A DNA stretch of 64,000 nt from Hormiphora californensis. Taxonomy: Eukaryota > Ctenophora > Tentaculata > Cydippida > Pleurobrachiidae. The position numbers and the translations under genes were made by a program. The stretch covers positions 1,505,422 to 1,569,421 of the forward strand of contig CM035354.1 of assembly GCA_020137815.1 (NCBI GenBank), in the 5' to 3' direction. This document shows, piece after piece, positions 22,201 through 31,764 of the stretch. The notes under the pieces are model-generated. The model saw only the letters and a list, made by a program, of their open reading frames with translations. It was not told the DNA's origin and did not search any database. Within the stretch, counting starts at the first letter, position 1. Each line of letters begins with the position of its first letter.

Positions 22201-25200
22201 GATGTCTCTCTAATTAATTATTTAATGAACTTACCGCATCGGGGTTGTTCTTCTTCAGCTCTTCGATTCTCAGAAGTTCTTGGAAGGAACGTTTGTTAAT
22301 CATGGATTCCTGTGCTGAAACCTTCGTCTTGGGGACTGTTTCTGATCTCGCGGATGCCACAGTTAACTCTAAAATGGGATGTAATGCATCAAAATATATT
22401 TTATGAAGGATTGAAGGATCTCACTAGTAGTCGTAGTAGTAGTGAGCCAGTAGTGAACCAGTTAACTCACCGCTAGCACTTTTAATGTTGGCAGATTGCA
22501 CCCTCTCAATTTTCATTTCACCCTCAGCAACAGACGGCGGGCTCTTCAATTTGGTAACTACCCCTGCAGATGACAGTTCAATGAAATATATCGGGTGAAT
22601 TTTAATGGATATGAATAAACGGTTAGTTTGGGCATAAGTTGATACATGACGTCACGCCCCTCTGCGTGTTCCTAAAAAATGAAGTTTTGCTGCGGGGGCT
22701 GTCTGGCACGTGGCGCCTACAGACCCCGATTCGACAGTGCACTCAGATGGGGTCCCCCGCGGCGCCAGACAGTGCCTGATAGAAACGGCAGGTGTACTCA
22801 CCGCTAGATGATGGTATATTCTTCACGTCGTTCCCTGGACTCTTTAACTCAGTGACTACCTCTGATGACAGGACTATTTTGGGAACAGCCAGCTGTGTCC
22901 CAGTTGTCCCAGTGGAGCGCCTCTTACTCTGGGAACCGGGAACTTGCAAAAACTGGGACTTTTGATGTTTTCTAGTGCTTCTCCTTTTCCTTCTTGATGG
23001 CCGTGATATCACACTGGCATCAGTGTCAGAGTTATCAGTGACAATCCTGTATCGTTTCTTCTTTCCACCCAGAGTCACAATAGTCGTCCTCTTTTTGCCC
23101 TTTTTCACAGTAGATTTTATAATCTCATCCTCATCAGCCGTCAGCAGCTCGTCCTCCTCCCTTCCCGTCCTCCTTCTCCTCCTCCTTCCTAAACCACTGG
23201 GTTTCAGTTTAGCCCACACCCTGGCCCACACCCCCAGTCTCCACAGCATGAGGTTGAAGATGACAATGGTCACAGAGAGGACGACCAGGACCAACCCTGT
23301 GATACTGTGTGTCAGAGTCTTGCTGGGTAGGGTGTGGAAGAACTCAGGAAGGAGCTTGTTTTGTTGCGATCCAACATAGGCAGAGGTGTAGATGGTAGGG
23401 GTGGGTGTGTCCACCAGTCCTCGGACAAAGAGGACAAAGAAGGAGTTGCCAGGGAGGGGTCCGTTGTAGAAACCACCAACGTGCTGAAAATGGGGGAAAT
23501 ATTATAATATAAAATCCCTTGTAAGGATATGAAAGCTTTCTGGTTGCAATCAGAGGTTTTAGTTGGGATATGTTAAAACGTTTGGGAATGAACAATTGCA
23601 ACATATGGTTGCGGAAGAATTGGTAAATAAATCTAAAACTCACATTACCGCCATTACCATATCTCCACCACAAGCTGTAAAACTCACATTTTTATCTCCA
23701 ATGACAAGCTCCCAGGGGAGTTGATCCGCCCTGAATTTTGCCGCGATGTAGGGCTGATTTGACACGGGGGTTGAGGTATAGGGTACTAGGTTGGTCCACG
23801 CCGCTGGATCGAGTTTAGTGAGTCGTGGTATCCCATCGTGATCCGTGTTCAACTTGACCACCACAATCTCGTAATAAGAGATGTTGCTGAATGTCTGGTC
23901 ATAGGCAAAATCCAATGTGAACGAGCTTGTAGTCCGGGCTGAGAGAGCTCCGTAGAAATTAGTGAATTTGATGTTATCTGCCGCTGAAAGAACCTGCAGA
24001 CCCGCTGCAGAGATCACAAACAAGACAACCCAAAACATGTTAACAACTGCACGTGCAGTATTGGGAGCTCTCCCTAGTGATTTAGAGTAGAGGGAGACTC
24101 GCCAGATTAGCACGTGCAACTATACCTCTAACAGCTGCATAGAGCTACAGATACGAGCTGTGGTCAGTACTATAACCCCCCCCCCCCCAAGGTAGGGAGA
24201 GGTACGAGCTGTGGTCAGTACTAACCCCTCCTTCCTCCCCCACCACCCACCCACCCCTAGTCAGTACACTAACCCCAACCCTCCTTCGCCCCAGGTAGGG
24301 AGAGGTACTAACCCCAACCCTCCTTCGCCCCAGGTAGGGAGAGGTACTAACCAGTAACCCCTCCTTCGCCCCAGGTAGGGAGAGGTACTAACCAGTAACC
24401 CCTCCTTCGCCCCAGGTAGGGAGAGGTACTAACCCCTCCTTCGCCCCAGGTAGGGAGAGGTACTAACCCCTCCTTCCTCCCCCACCACCCACCCACCCCC
24501 AGTCAGTACTAACCCCTCCCCTCCTTCCCCCAGGTAGGGAGAGGTACGAGCTGTGGTCAGCTGATCAGTACTATAACCCCTCCTTCCTCCCCCAGTCAGT
24601 ACTAACCCCTCCTCCCCCCAGGTAGGGAGAGGTACGAGGGTCCCGAGATACTGTTCCAGCCCTCTTTGGTGGGATTAGAGAGTGACGGGTTGCATATGAT
24701 GCTCTATGATTCCATTTCTAAATGTGATATCGACCTCAGGATGGATCTTTATAAAAACATCGTCCTATCAGGTAATAGCTGCTTGTAGTCGTATTACCGT
24801 AATGTAATAGCATTTGCTGTCTTAGGACGAAATTTCGCTGCCCACTTTGGTAGTGAGACAGTTATATACAGGTATTTATGACATTTCTGTTGGATGACAG
24901 GCGTGGGATTAATCCTGCTAATCGTCATTCGTCATCCCTCTCCCCTCTCCTCTCCCCCTCCTCTAGGGCTCTTCGTGGGGAAAAATTCAAAAAAGAGCCC
25001 CCCTAGAACGATAGGCTAGACCTTTTTGTAAGCCATGATTGTTTGGAAATCACTTGTACTGCTTCCTGGAATTGGCGCCGACGCCGCGAAAAATCTCGTC
25101 GAAAACCGTTAAATTTCGAGAAATTTCGAGGGGGAGAGGGAGAGAGGGGAGGGGGAGAGGGAGAGAGGAGGGCCTCCTCTCTCCCTCCCCTCTCTCCCTC

Positions 25201-26131
25201 TCCCCCTCCTCTCCCCCTCCTCTCCGGCCCCTCCTCTCTAGGAGAATCTCTCAGAGGGGTAGATCTATAACTTGTCACGGGGGTAAATAGTATAAAGATT
25301 CCCTGCCAAGCCCTGAGACCTCAGGCCTCAGGGATAAATAGCCGTGACCTGAACCTGAGGCTGCTTTTCCCGACCGGTGCCCCAAGAAGATGTTCAAGAA
25401 ATAAAATGATATTTAATTGACATGTCAGATTTTGACAAAAAGGTTTTTCCCATGGGAAATCCCAATGCCCCATGCCTGCGTTTTGAAATTTAAATGTATT
25501 TTTAACTTTAAAACGCAGGCACGGGGCAGTGGGGAAAATGACATGATTGATTTTCTTATAGCGATCTTTAAAGATCTTTAAAGAGTCGTGACCTAAACAC
25601 TAAAGAGGTACCTGAAAATCAATCAATTTTCCATATAGCATTAAAATCAATAAACAGTTGAACCCCGATTTACCAGAACCCCGATTTACCGGGAGGATAA
25701 ACTTCTCCCGATGTAGCATAGGAAATTAACAACTTATTTGACCCAGATTTACCGAACGTTCGCCCGGTAAATCGGGGTGTTCGCAAACACCCTTTCCCCC
25801 GCTTCATAACCACGTTACCACTTCATGACTATACACCTGCTTCAGGAAGCTTCATAACTATACTACACGTGCCACTTCATAACTAATTCACGTGTCTCCT
25901 TCAGGTGGTTGCAGCATGTTGCCCGGTCTCGGTTACAGATTGCGTAACGAGCTGGTTGCTATGGTACCGCGTTCCGTTGCCGTGGAGATAACTGAGTGGG
26001 AGCAGCGGGATTACATGGTGTGGAGAGGGGCCTCCATTCTCTCAGATTTACATAGCTTCTCATCACAGTGGATCAGTCAACAGGAATACGATGAACATGG
26101 ACCAAGGATTGTACATAGAAAGTGTCTTTAG
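16228..26131 (+). CDS. Divergent actin-like protein, eight exons found, first exon missing
   Basis: Exons: 16228-16340, 19994-20095, 20163-20305, 20465-20571, 20783-20919, 21039-21144, 24622-24771 and 25905-26131 (stop TAG). All junctions are GT-AG and phases agree throughout. In order: [10 protein letters not shown] (phosphate loop 1), [72 protein letters not shown] (phosphate loop 2), [33 protein letters not shown] and a typical actin end [19 protein letters not shown]. The order and length (about 360 residues seen) match actin. Many normally invariant positions differ, and this argues against a housekeeping actin; it could be a lineage-specific actin or an orphan actin-related protein. It should bind ATP; whether it polymerises is unknown. 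The exon with the start codon and first dozen residues was not found upstream. Two other genes sit in its introns. Confidence 0.88.
16375..16514. repeat. Small inverted-repeat element
   Basis: Ends CTAGGGGGACC and GGTCCCCCTAG, with imperfect inner symmetry (GCACACAGCACCG against GTGCTGTATGTG). MITE-like, about 140 bases, just downstream of the first recognised actin-like exon. An F-family terminus (CAGACCACAGTCAGACACT) lies immediately before it at 16349. Confidence 0.6.
17797..18433. repeat. 21-bp minisatellite
   Basis: About 30 units of GACGTACCCAGACGTACTTTA, with variants ending TATTATA. It lies in an intron of the actin-like gene. The open frames of 171 codons (+) and 225 codons (-) follow because 21 is a multiple of three; they are not genes. 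No exon abuts it, unlike the splice-site arrays. Confidence 0.95.
18454..18784. mobile_element. MITE family F, best-preserved copy
   Basis: A 331-bp palindrome with ends AGTGTCTGACTGTGGTCTGG and the complement. The arms contain CGAGACGAATCCAACGCAAC and TTCCCGATAAGATAGAAAGC and run nearly to the centre at about 18630. It sits directly after the 21-bp minisatellite. Confidence 0.8.
19011..19397 (+). CDS. Small secreted protein, unknown family
   Basis: A 128-residue single-exon frame from the ATG in CAACAATCATGCC to a TGA at 19395-19397. Residues 1 to about 20 ([20 protein letters not shown]) are a clear signal peptide. The rest is hydrophilic: a [15 protein letters not shown] segment, an acidic stretch, a PLRV repeat ([13 protein letters not shown]), then a Ser/Asn/Gly/His-rich tail. 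Dibasic and Arg sites suggest possible processing, but no known peptide motif is seen. It lies inside an actin-like intron on the same strand. It could be a nested gene or an exon of an unlisted one. I do not recognise it. Confidence 0.45.
   Translation: MPRVLLVVLVVLVTMVTVDAASNETSWWEHLKNSKNPKKYFPDPEDHMSGDEPAEGGAPLRVNEPSPLRVVRSSSRNKSGRNSGKTHLSNFGINAGEGSSNHGNNLGVGDQGNSKDASHASKHGSHIP
19828..19933. repeat. MITE family P, diverged relic
   Basis: The right end GGTAAATCGGGGTCCGACTG and interior phrase CCTATATCGGGGGA match family P. The left end is too decayed to place. It stands 60 bases before an actin-like exon acceptor. Confidence 0.5.
21933..24038 (-). CDS. Single-pass membrane protein with receptor-phosphatase-like juxtamembrane ectodomain, five exons
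   Basis: Exons on the minus strand: 24038-23688, 23483-22802, 22563-22471, 22368-22235 and 22106-21933; all GT-AG, phases agree, 477 residues. Residues 1 to about 19 ([19 protein letters not shown]) are a signal peptide. The ectodomain ends in [20 protein letters not shown] then [19 protein letters not shown], which closely resembles the region before the membrane in receptor tyrosine phosphatases (R2/R3 types). A membrane segment spans about residues 178-198 ([19 protein letters not shown]). The cytoplasmic part is basic ([28 protein letters not shown]) and contains no phosphatase domain; two exons repeat a VVT-LKSP motif, and it ends [12 protein letters not shown]. It may be a receptor-like protein lacking catalysis, or a fragment of a duplicated receptor phosphatase. 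It lies wholly within an actin-like intron on the opposite strand. Confidence 0.75.
22699..22773. repeat. MITE family G, copy 1
   Basis: Ends CTGTCTGGC and GCCAGACAG around CAGTGCACTCAGATGGGG-like sequence, about 75 bases. Related copies lie at 30250-30314 and 31283-31354. It occupies the short intron after exon 2 of the membrane-protein gene. Confidence 0.6.
24180..24640 (+). repeat. Tandem copies of an actin-like splice acceptor (eight)
   Basis: The phrase AGGTAGGGAGAGGTAC occurs eight times, near 24190, 24293, 24333, 24373, 24415, 24449, 24533 and 24621, each preceded by a C-rich tract (TCCTTCGCCCC). Only the last is followed by coding sequence (GAGGGTCCCGAG). Units therefore contain the polypyrimidine tract, AG and first exon bases. 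The array also occupies the upstream region of the minus-strand membrane-protein gene, which starts at 24038. Confidence 0.9.
25659..25790. repeat. MITE family P, diverged copy
   Basis: Repeated phrases CCCCGATTTACC and GGTAAATCGGGGT in inverted arrangement. Termini have drifted from the CAGTCGGACC consensus. It is in the last actin-like intron. The preceding 25100-25250 stretch is GA/CT-rich low complexity whose open frames are not genes. Confidence 0.5.
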
Positions 26132-26221
26132 ATAACGTGTCATGTTAATGGGGTTTATTGTGTGTGTGATTGTGAGTTTTTTACAAAACAAGAATTATTT
26201 CGTTTCACGTTTCAAGAAAAC

Positions 26222-27517
26222 TTATTGACAGAAAATAAAAACAACAAAAAACAAATGTACAAATAAAATTCCTGGAGTTGCCATGGTAGCACCTGATTTC
26301 TTGGTCTCGTCAAACAATGACATTGTGCTTGGTAGGGATAGCACGTGATCTAACCTCTCACATCTCACAGTGAACTCTAGTGCCTCCTTCACTCCTTGCA
26401 ATGCAGTCTCTATAGGCTGGGCGGAGTACCTTTGGTAGGGTAGAACAGGGTTATTCAGTTGGGCCTGTTCATTAAACTGTACCGGATAGGAATTATCATA
26501 TCCGGTATCCTGACTCCTCCCATTCCAACACCGCTGTGTGGCCTGCTCTGACAGACTACACGGCTCCTTATCAGGCCTGTTTAACACCCCTGACAACCCC
26601 TTGGAAACGGAATAATACTTCTTCTCCTGGAACAGATAGTTCCCACTGTCCCTGTACCCCCCTGAGAAGGGGTTGTCGGTTACACACTTATCCAGAGTGT
26701 CCAGACTCAGCTGCTGCTTCACACTGAACCTAATTCTGGACAAGGCCCCAAGTCTTGATATCATATTGAACTTCAGGGACAGGTGGAGCCCATCCATTTT
26801 CCTCAACAACTCCTCGTATAGTGGGATGAGAGAGGTGACATCAGCAAAACACCCCCTAACAGTGTTGATACACGTACTTCTACATGCACGTGTAGCGGCT
26901 GTTTCCTCACTACACACAGGGCACATGATATTACCTAGATCTGGTTGAGTGGGAACCCCGCCCCTGATCACCTTCTGATAGCACTCATCAGTCAGGTTGT
27001 GGTGCCTAACTGCTAACAATGTGTCCTCTATAGCAACTAGGTTCCTGTTGATAGCGTATATAGTGTTGGTAATGTTCACAATGTCATTGAGGGTTGCATT
27101 CTCAATATTCTTCACATCCTCTGCTGTTAAACACTCTACCGGGTCCGGTACTAGTAGTCTGATGATGTAGTACAGTGCGTCTGTATAGGTCAGGTCTGCA
27201 AAGGGACGCTGACTGAAAGTAAAGTCATCCAACCCGGGTACAAAGTACAGAGGCATCATAGTGTGTGATTTGAACCTCTCCAGCAGGGTGTCTAGGTGCC
27301 CGTATGCAAGGGAGGGGAGGTCCATGGCCCGGGACAACATGGCCTGTTCGCTGGATGGGGCACAACATGAAGTAGACCCGGGACAGAGGGGGTTTAACCA
27401 GTAGACCTTGTGGGGCTCAATATAGGTGGAGTTGGGGTAGTGTTTGTTGGCGGTGTAGCATTTTGTGGAGAGGACTGGGTGGAGGAGGAGAAGGAGAAGG
27501 GAAATTACTGGGAACAT
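26222..27517 (-). CDS. Glypican-like GPI-anchored protein
   Basis: A 431-residue single-exon frame; the ATG at 27517 is chosen because it opens a signal peptide (MFPVISLLLLLLHPVLS). Cysteines are spaced as in the glypican core: CPVCSEETAATRACRSTCINTVRGCFADV matches the conserved glypican CxxYCxNVVxGC segment, and QRCWNGRSQDTGYDNSYPV matches the family's CWNG motif. Several N-x-S/T sites are present. The tail is a typical GPI signal: a small-residue site near SGATMA, then a hydrophobic end (GILFVHLFFVVFIFC). Glypicans carry heparan sulfate at the cell surface and tune growth-factor signals; Ser-Gly attachment sites are sparse here, so glycanation is uncertain. It is shorter than vertebrate glypicans (about 550). 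It converges on the actin-like gene, 90 bases between stops; a reverse AATAAA lies at 26154-26159. Confidence 0.8.
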   Translation of the reverse strand: MFPVISLLLLLLHPVLSTKCYTANKHYPNSTYIEPHKVYWLNPLCPGSTSCCAPSSEQAMLSRAMDLPSLAYGHLDTLLERFKSHTMMPLYFVPGLDDFTFSQRPFADLTYTDALYYIIRLLVPDPVECLTAEDVKNIENATLNDIVNITNTIYAINRNLVAIEDTLLAVRHHNLTDECYQKVIRGGVPTQPDLGNIMCPVCSEETAATRACRSTCINTVRGCFADVTSLIPLYEELLRKMDGLHLSLKFNMISRLGALSRIRFSVKQQLSLDTLDKCVTDNPFSGGYRDSGNYLFQEKKYYSVSKGLSGVLNRPDKEPCSLSEQATQRCWNGRSQDTGYDNSYPVQFNEQAQLNNPVLPYQRYSAQPIETALQGVKEALEFTVRCERLDHVLSLPSTMSLFDETKKSGATMATPGILFVHLFFVVFIFCQ

Positions 27518-28495
27518 ACTACATGTGCTGCAGTTATACCTGGGGATGTGCAGGGGATATATTAAATGTTTTAGAGCCCCCCGGGACGTGGTGAGAGAGG
27601 GCCGAGCAAGATAAATTAAATATCCTAACAGGCTTGAGTACAAAATAGGACATTTTTAAGTTAGCTCACAATCACAATTGAGAAACAACTATAGAGCTAT
27701 CATGGCCGGCAATTGTACTGATATGTATGAAAACAATGGGGAAATAAAAGAACAATACATTGTGTGATGAAAGTGTCGTGGTACAAAATGAAAACAATTG
27801 CTAGGAGCTCTATTTTAAAAGACTTTTGAATAATAATAAAACAGTAAAAACACAACACTCGAGTCACACCCACAAGCACGCTCTCACACCCGCTGCAGGC
27901 AGTCAGGCACGCTTGTCACACAATTATCGCTTGCTAGGTCCACTCAGTAGGGAAGGGACGTACTAATTAACAACTCGCAATACAAACAAGCCATGGAACC
28001 CATAGAAGCTGCTGACAGGAGGAGGTCTTTGATGTGGCAGCACGGAGCTAAAAATGACTCAAACACACAGCAAACTCTCTTAATTGTGGGGTTAATTCAA
28101 GTGTGTGTTTGGGTAATTCTCACACACAGAGATATTTGTTTAGTTTCCAAACACAAGTTTTACTAAATTTTGTAGAGCCCGGCACGGGACAACAGAACAC
28201 AAAACTATCTCACAGTTCTTGCCCCTGTAAAACTCTCTCTCACAGTTCTCGCCCCTGTAAAACTCTCTCTCACAGTTCTCGCCCCTGTATTCTGTGCATT
28301 GCTTCCTGCTGCTAGTGACAGGTTTTACGTAAAAATAAGCAAATTAGATAAACTAAAAACATACACACACGTGTTTAGCCCTTCTCTGAATCTACACGTG
28401 TAGAGCTGGTGGGCCCAGTGACAACTGTATTTCGGGCGCTCCACTGTCAAAGTGTAGTGTTTATACCGGGCCTCTCTCAGCTCTCTCCTCGCAGC

Positions 28496-29122
28496 TATAG
28501 ACCCCGCTGGCTCGGATAGACGCACGGCGCGCTCAAACAATTTGCACTGGTCTATTGGGCCGTGCACTGCCGTGAGTCTGTGTCTCGATAGACGCACGCC
28601 CTCTGACAGATGTGTGTAAAGATCACAAAGAATCACTGGAAACACGATAAAATGACTTGGTAACACAAGAGGGAGTGTGTGTACAACCTACAACGCTCTC
28701 TGTCTAAATTTGGCGCCCGCCAGTCTGTTGCAACTGTTGCTCATGACCCACAATTAACTGTAATCTCTCTCTGCATTCCACCCTTTGAAACTGTTACGAC
28801 GATTGTTACGAGTGTGTAGGAATGTAGAGAGGCACTCTGTAGCTTCATTTCCAACTGTTTGACCCGTTTTGTGTGAGCTCTCTGTGTGTCAACCACCTAA
28901 TTTGTGCTTGTTTTGCTTCTAGGTGTCCGCCAGCGGGGTCTATAGAACACAACTCCCTCCCTTGCGTGCAGATATACCTGTAAACCCCTCGCTGACGCTC
29001 GGGATTTACAGGGCTGTAATGCACGGTCCCTTCGGGACCCGTGCATTACAGCTCAATAGACGCACTGCTCTGCAGTGCGTCTATTGATTAGATGCCCGCG
29101 CGGGAGGGAGTTATGTACTATA
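28496..29122 (+). mobile_element. Bipartite element B, copy 1 (B1)
   Basis: Part 1 (28496-28944, 449 bp) is bounded by TATAGACCCCGCTGG and its exact inverse. Part 2 (28941-29122, 182 bp) shares the TATA and is bounded by TATAG[A/T]ACATAACTCCC with one or two mismatches. Part 2 contains three successive hairpins: CTGTAAACCCCTCGC-type, GTAATGCACGGTCCC around TTC, and TCAATAGACGCACTGC around TC. No coding capacity. B2 at 38488-39113 has the same two parts with nearly the same lengths. Confidence 0.75.
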
Positions 29123-29399
29123 TAGATTATGATAACCAGCACCACAAATCACCAATGGAAATCAGGCAAACGGCGCCCTTTGTAACAAAGTCACCCCTAT
29201 GTTACTTCAGGAGCTCGAGCTGAGGGGTAATTTCATAAAGTTGACGGCACGGTCTCTAACCACATGGGGTAGAAGCGTTGGCTCAAAGAGTTGGTTAAAT
29301 GCATAAGGAGCTGTCATTGTGATTCAAATATAGACTCAAGTACGTACTGTTAGTGTTCGAGTCTGCCCAAGTCATAATTATCTTCATTTCCTTCCTCCT

Positions 29400-29405
29400 C
29401 ATCTC

Positions 29406-29493
<88 letters not shown>

Positions 29494-29520
29494 TCTCTCT
29501 CTCACTCTCTCTTGCTCTCT
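29400..29520 (+). repeat. (CT)n microsatellite
   Basis: About 60 CT units with few interruptions. Confidence 0.98.
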
Positions 29521-29576
29521 CTTAATGGGTACTCGTTAGGCGGCATGCAGTGCAGTAGGCTCATTGTTACTCCATG

Positions 29577-29790
29577 GGAACGACACGCTCCCATCACTTC
29601 CCTCGTATAGCGATTAGGACAGTTATGGCCGAGGGGTGACTGTCTGTAAAATGTAAATCACCTCCCATCACTTCCCTCGTATAGCGATTAGGACAGTTAT
29701 GGCCGAGGGGTGACTGTCTGTAAAATGTAAATCACCTCCCATCACTTCCCTCGTATAGCGATTAGGACAGTGATCACTGCCTGTAACGAC
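29577..29790 (+). repeat. Tandem repeat of about 73 bp, three copies
   Basis: Unit contains CATCACTTCCCTCGTATAGC, GATTAGGACAGTTATGGCCG and GACTGTCTGTAAAATGTAAA. The third copy is truncated. No link to an exon was seen. Confidence 0.85.
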
Positions 29791-30249
29791 AGGTCGACAG
29801 AGCTATTAATTATTATAGCCAGGCCGATTTTCAAGTTCCATCCACCTATATTTTGACCTTAACCCTAACCGTAACGGTTCAAAATGCCACTAATAAATAG
29901 CACTTATAGAAAAGAAATGGGACGCGATCTGCAGGGATTACATTTGCATGTCGTGAGAAAACAATCCTAAGATTTACAACTAGGCCTAGGATCAGGAGAT
30001 ACATATCTACCAAAGGATCGAACAAAATGATCCTGGAGTAGAGACTACTACTACTACCTGTCATCACTGTTTTATAGCAGCAATTTGACAATTTGTAGTA
30101 CATGTTAGTACACGTGAGTCCGAGCTAAATGCACATGAGAGAAACACTCGATGGGTTCTGTAATCCTTCCTGTCCTCCCTGTCAGGCCAATGCTCTGACC
30201 ACAGTTCGAAATGAGAATAGGGTCAGGTCAATGATCTGACAGTGCCCTC

Positions 30250-30314
30250 CTGTCTGGCGGCGCCGACCAGACCTGAGCGCACTGTGAGAATCGAAACGGG
30301 GCGACGCCAGACAG
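30250..30314. repeat. MITE family G, copy 2
   Basis: Ends CTGTCTGGC and GCCAGACAG around GAGCGCACTGTGAGAATCG, 65 bases. See copies at 22699 and 31283. Confidence 0.65.
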
Positions 30315-31022
30315 CTGGCTTCGTACGATTTTCCAGTGACACTATTATTATAGGGATAAGCAAAACATATTTTGAACTCTGCGCTAGATTTTACAAAACG
30401 TCAAAACGATACTTTGGTTACATCTACTACGGCAGATATCATCTTATCTAGTTTATTGACCAAATCGATGGTAAAGTCATTCGAAATACGTCACAAAACC
30501 ATAATTGAGATTTTGGTTAAGCGAGCTGTTTAAACCAAACTATCTTTACGAAGCAGGTATAGATTCTGTACGTGATTGTTCTGTTGTTAATTATAATTAT
30601 AGAGGGTATGCAGCTAATTGTAGCTGTAGCGATGAGGCCGAAGAAGAATCAACTGAATGCATTATTGCATTAACATTGTTATATAGAAGAATCAAGATGG
30701 AGCTCAATGAAATGCAAAACTGTATAAAAATACAATTGTTATGTTCATCCGACTGTTCATCGCTGCAATTACAGCTGAACCGCAATGATCCGCAGTTCTT
30801 ACAACAACTGAAATCTCTGAATTTCGATGTAGCAGACATAAACAGGAAAATCCCGGATCCCCCATGCCACACCGTCACTGAAACCTTAGATCTCAGATCT
30901 CAGTGGAAAATAGCCAGGGCATGAACCTGAGGTTCAGGCACGACTGTTACCCCCATTATGAAGTCATTCTTGATATATGCAGTCAATTAGTCAAATCTTG
31001 TCGAGAAGCGTTTGGTATTACC

Positions 31023-31622
31023 AATGGTAAGTAGGAAGAACGTGTCCGTTTGTCTCATGAGCGCTCATGAGTGTATCATGAGTGTGTCATGAGTGTATCA
31101 GAGCGCTCATGAGACGTTTTTCGATGCTTCAACGTCTCATTGCATGAGCGCTCATGTGTGTCATCCCATCTGGTTCTATGAGCGCTCATGATACATTTTT
31201 ACCTACATATGCTCATGAGTGTATTACGAGACATCTCTCATGGGACGTTAGGGTTAGGATTAGGGTTGGGTTTAGGGTTGGGCTGTCTGGCGCCGCGACC
31301 CATCTGAGCGCACTGTCGTTTGAGAATCAAATGGGGTATGGCGCCGCCATACAGGGGTTGGGCTAGGGTTAGGGTTATTCCTTAAAGGTCTAGGGACCTG
31401 TAGAGGGTAGGGCTGTAGGTCTAATCCTGTGGGTTAACCCTAACCCTACCCCTACGGGTCCATAGGCCCAAGGGATAGCCCTAACCCTAAACCCAACCCT
31501 AATGTCTCATGATACACTCATAAGCACATGTTTCTCATGAGCGCTCATGATACACAGTGTATTACACTCATGACACACTTATGAGACAAACGCGTTTAAA
31601 CGGACACGTTCTTCCGACTTAC
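31023..31622. mobile_element. Foldback with telomere-like interior
   Basis: Inverted ends near GGTAAGT and GAAGAACGTGTCCGTTTG (start) against CGGACACGTTCTTCCGACTT (end). Inside each end are clusters of the self-complementary phrase CATGAGCGCTCATGAG. The centre holds TTAGGGTTAGG-like repeats that turn into CCCTAACCCTAA-like repeats around 31420, so the telomere-like tracts are also in inverted orientation. A family G MITE sits inside at 31283. Confidence 0.65.
31283..31354. repeat. MITE family G, copy 3
   Basis: Ends CTGTCTGGCGCCG and GCGCCGCCATACAG around GAGCGCACTGTCGTTTGAG, inserted in the telomere-like foldback. One terminus has CATACAG instead of CAGACAG. Confidence 0.65.
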
Positions 31623-31764
31623 CAAGCGGGTAAGTTATTGCAGCAAAAGATCAAATTAAAAACACAGAGATTTTGTTTGGTACAACTATTAGAAAAAACA
31701 ACAATCTTAACTCATGCATTACAGATCATGAAAAAACACGGGAGTCAAAAATAAACTCTAGACA

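Noticed and set aside
28496-29122. Three-hairpin module as a tRNA or tRNA-derived SINE
   Set aside because: No A/B box or anticodon-loop match and far too long; only the cloverleaf-like outline is similar.
30505-30924. 139-codon frame as a gene
   Set aside because: Opens without ATG, its end overlaps a dispersed repeat (CTCAGTGGAAAATAGCC), and it has no recognisable motif; kept only as a note.
31240-31500. Window contains a chromosome end
   Set aside because: Telomere-like tracts are short, degenerate, inverted and enclosed in an element flanked by ordinary DNA.
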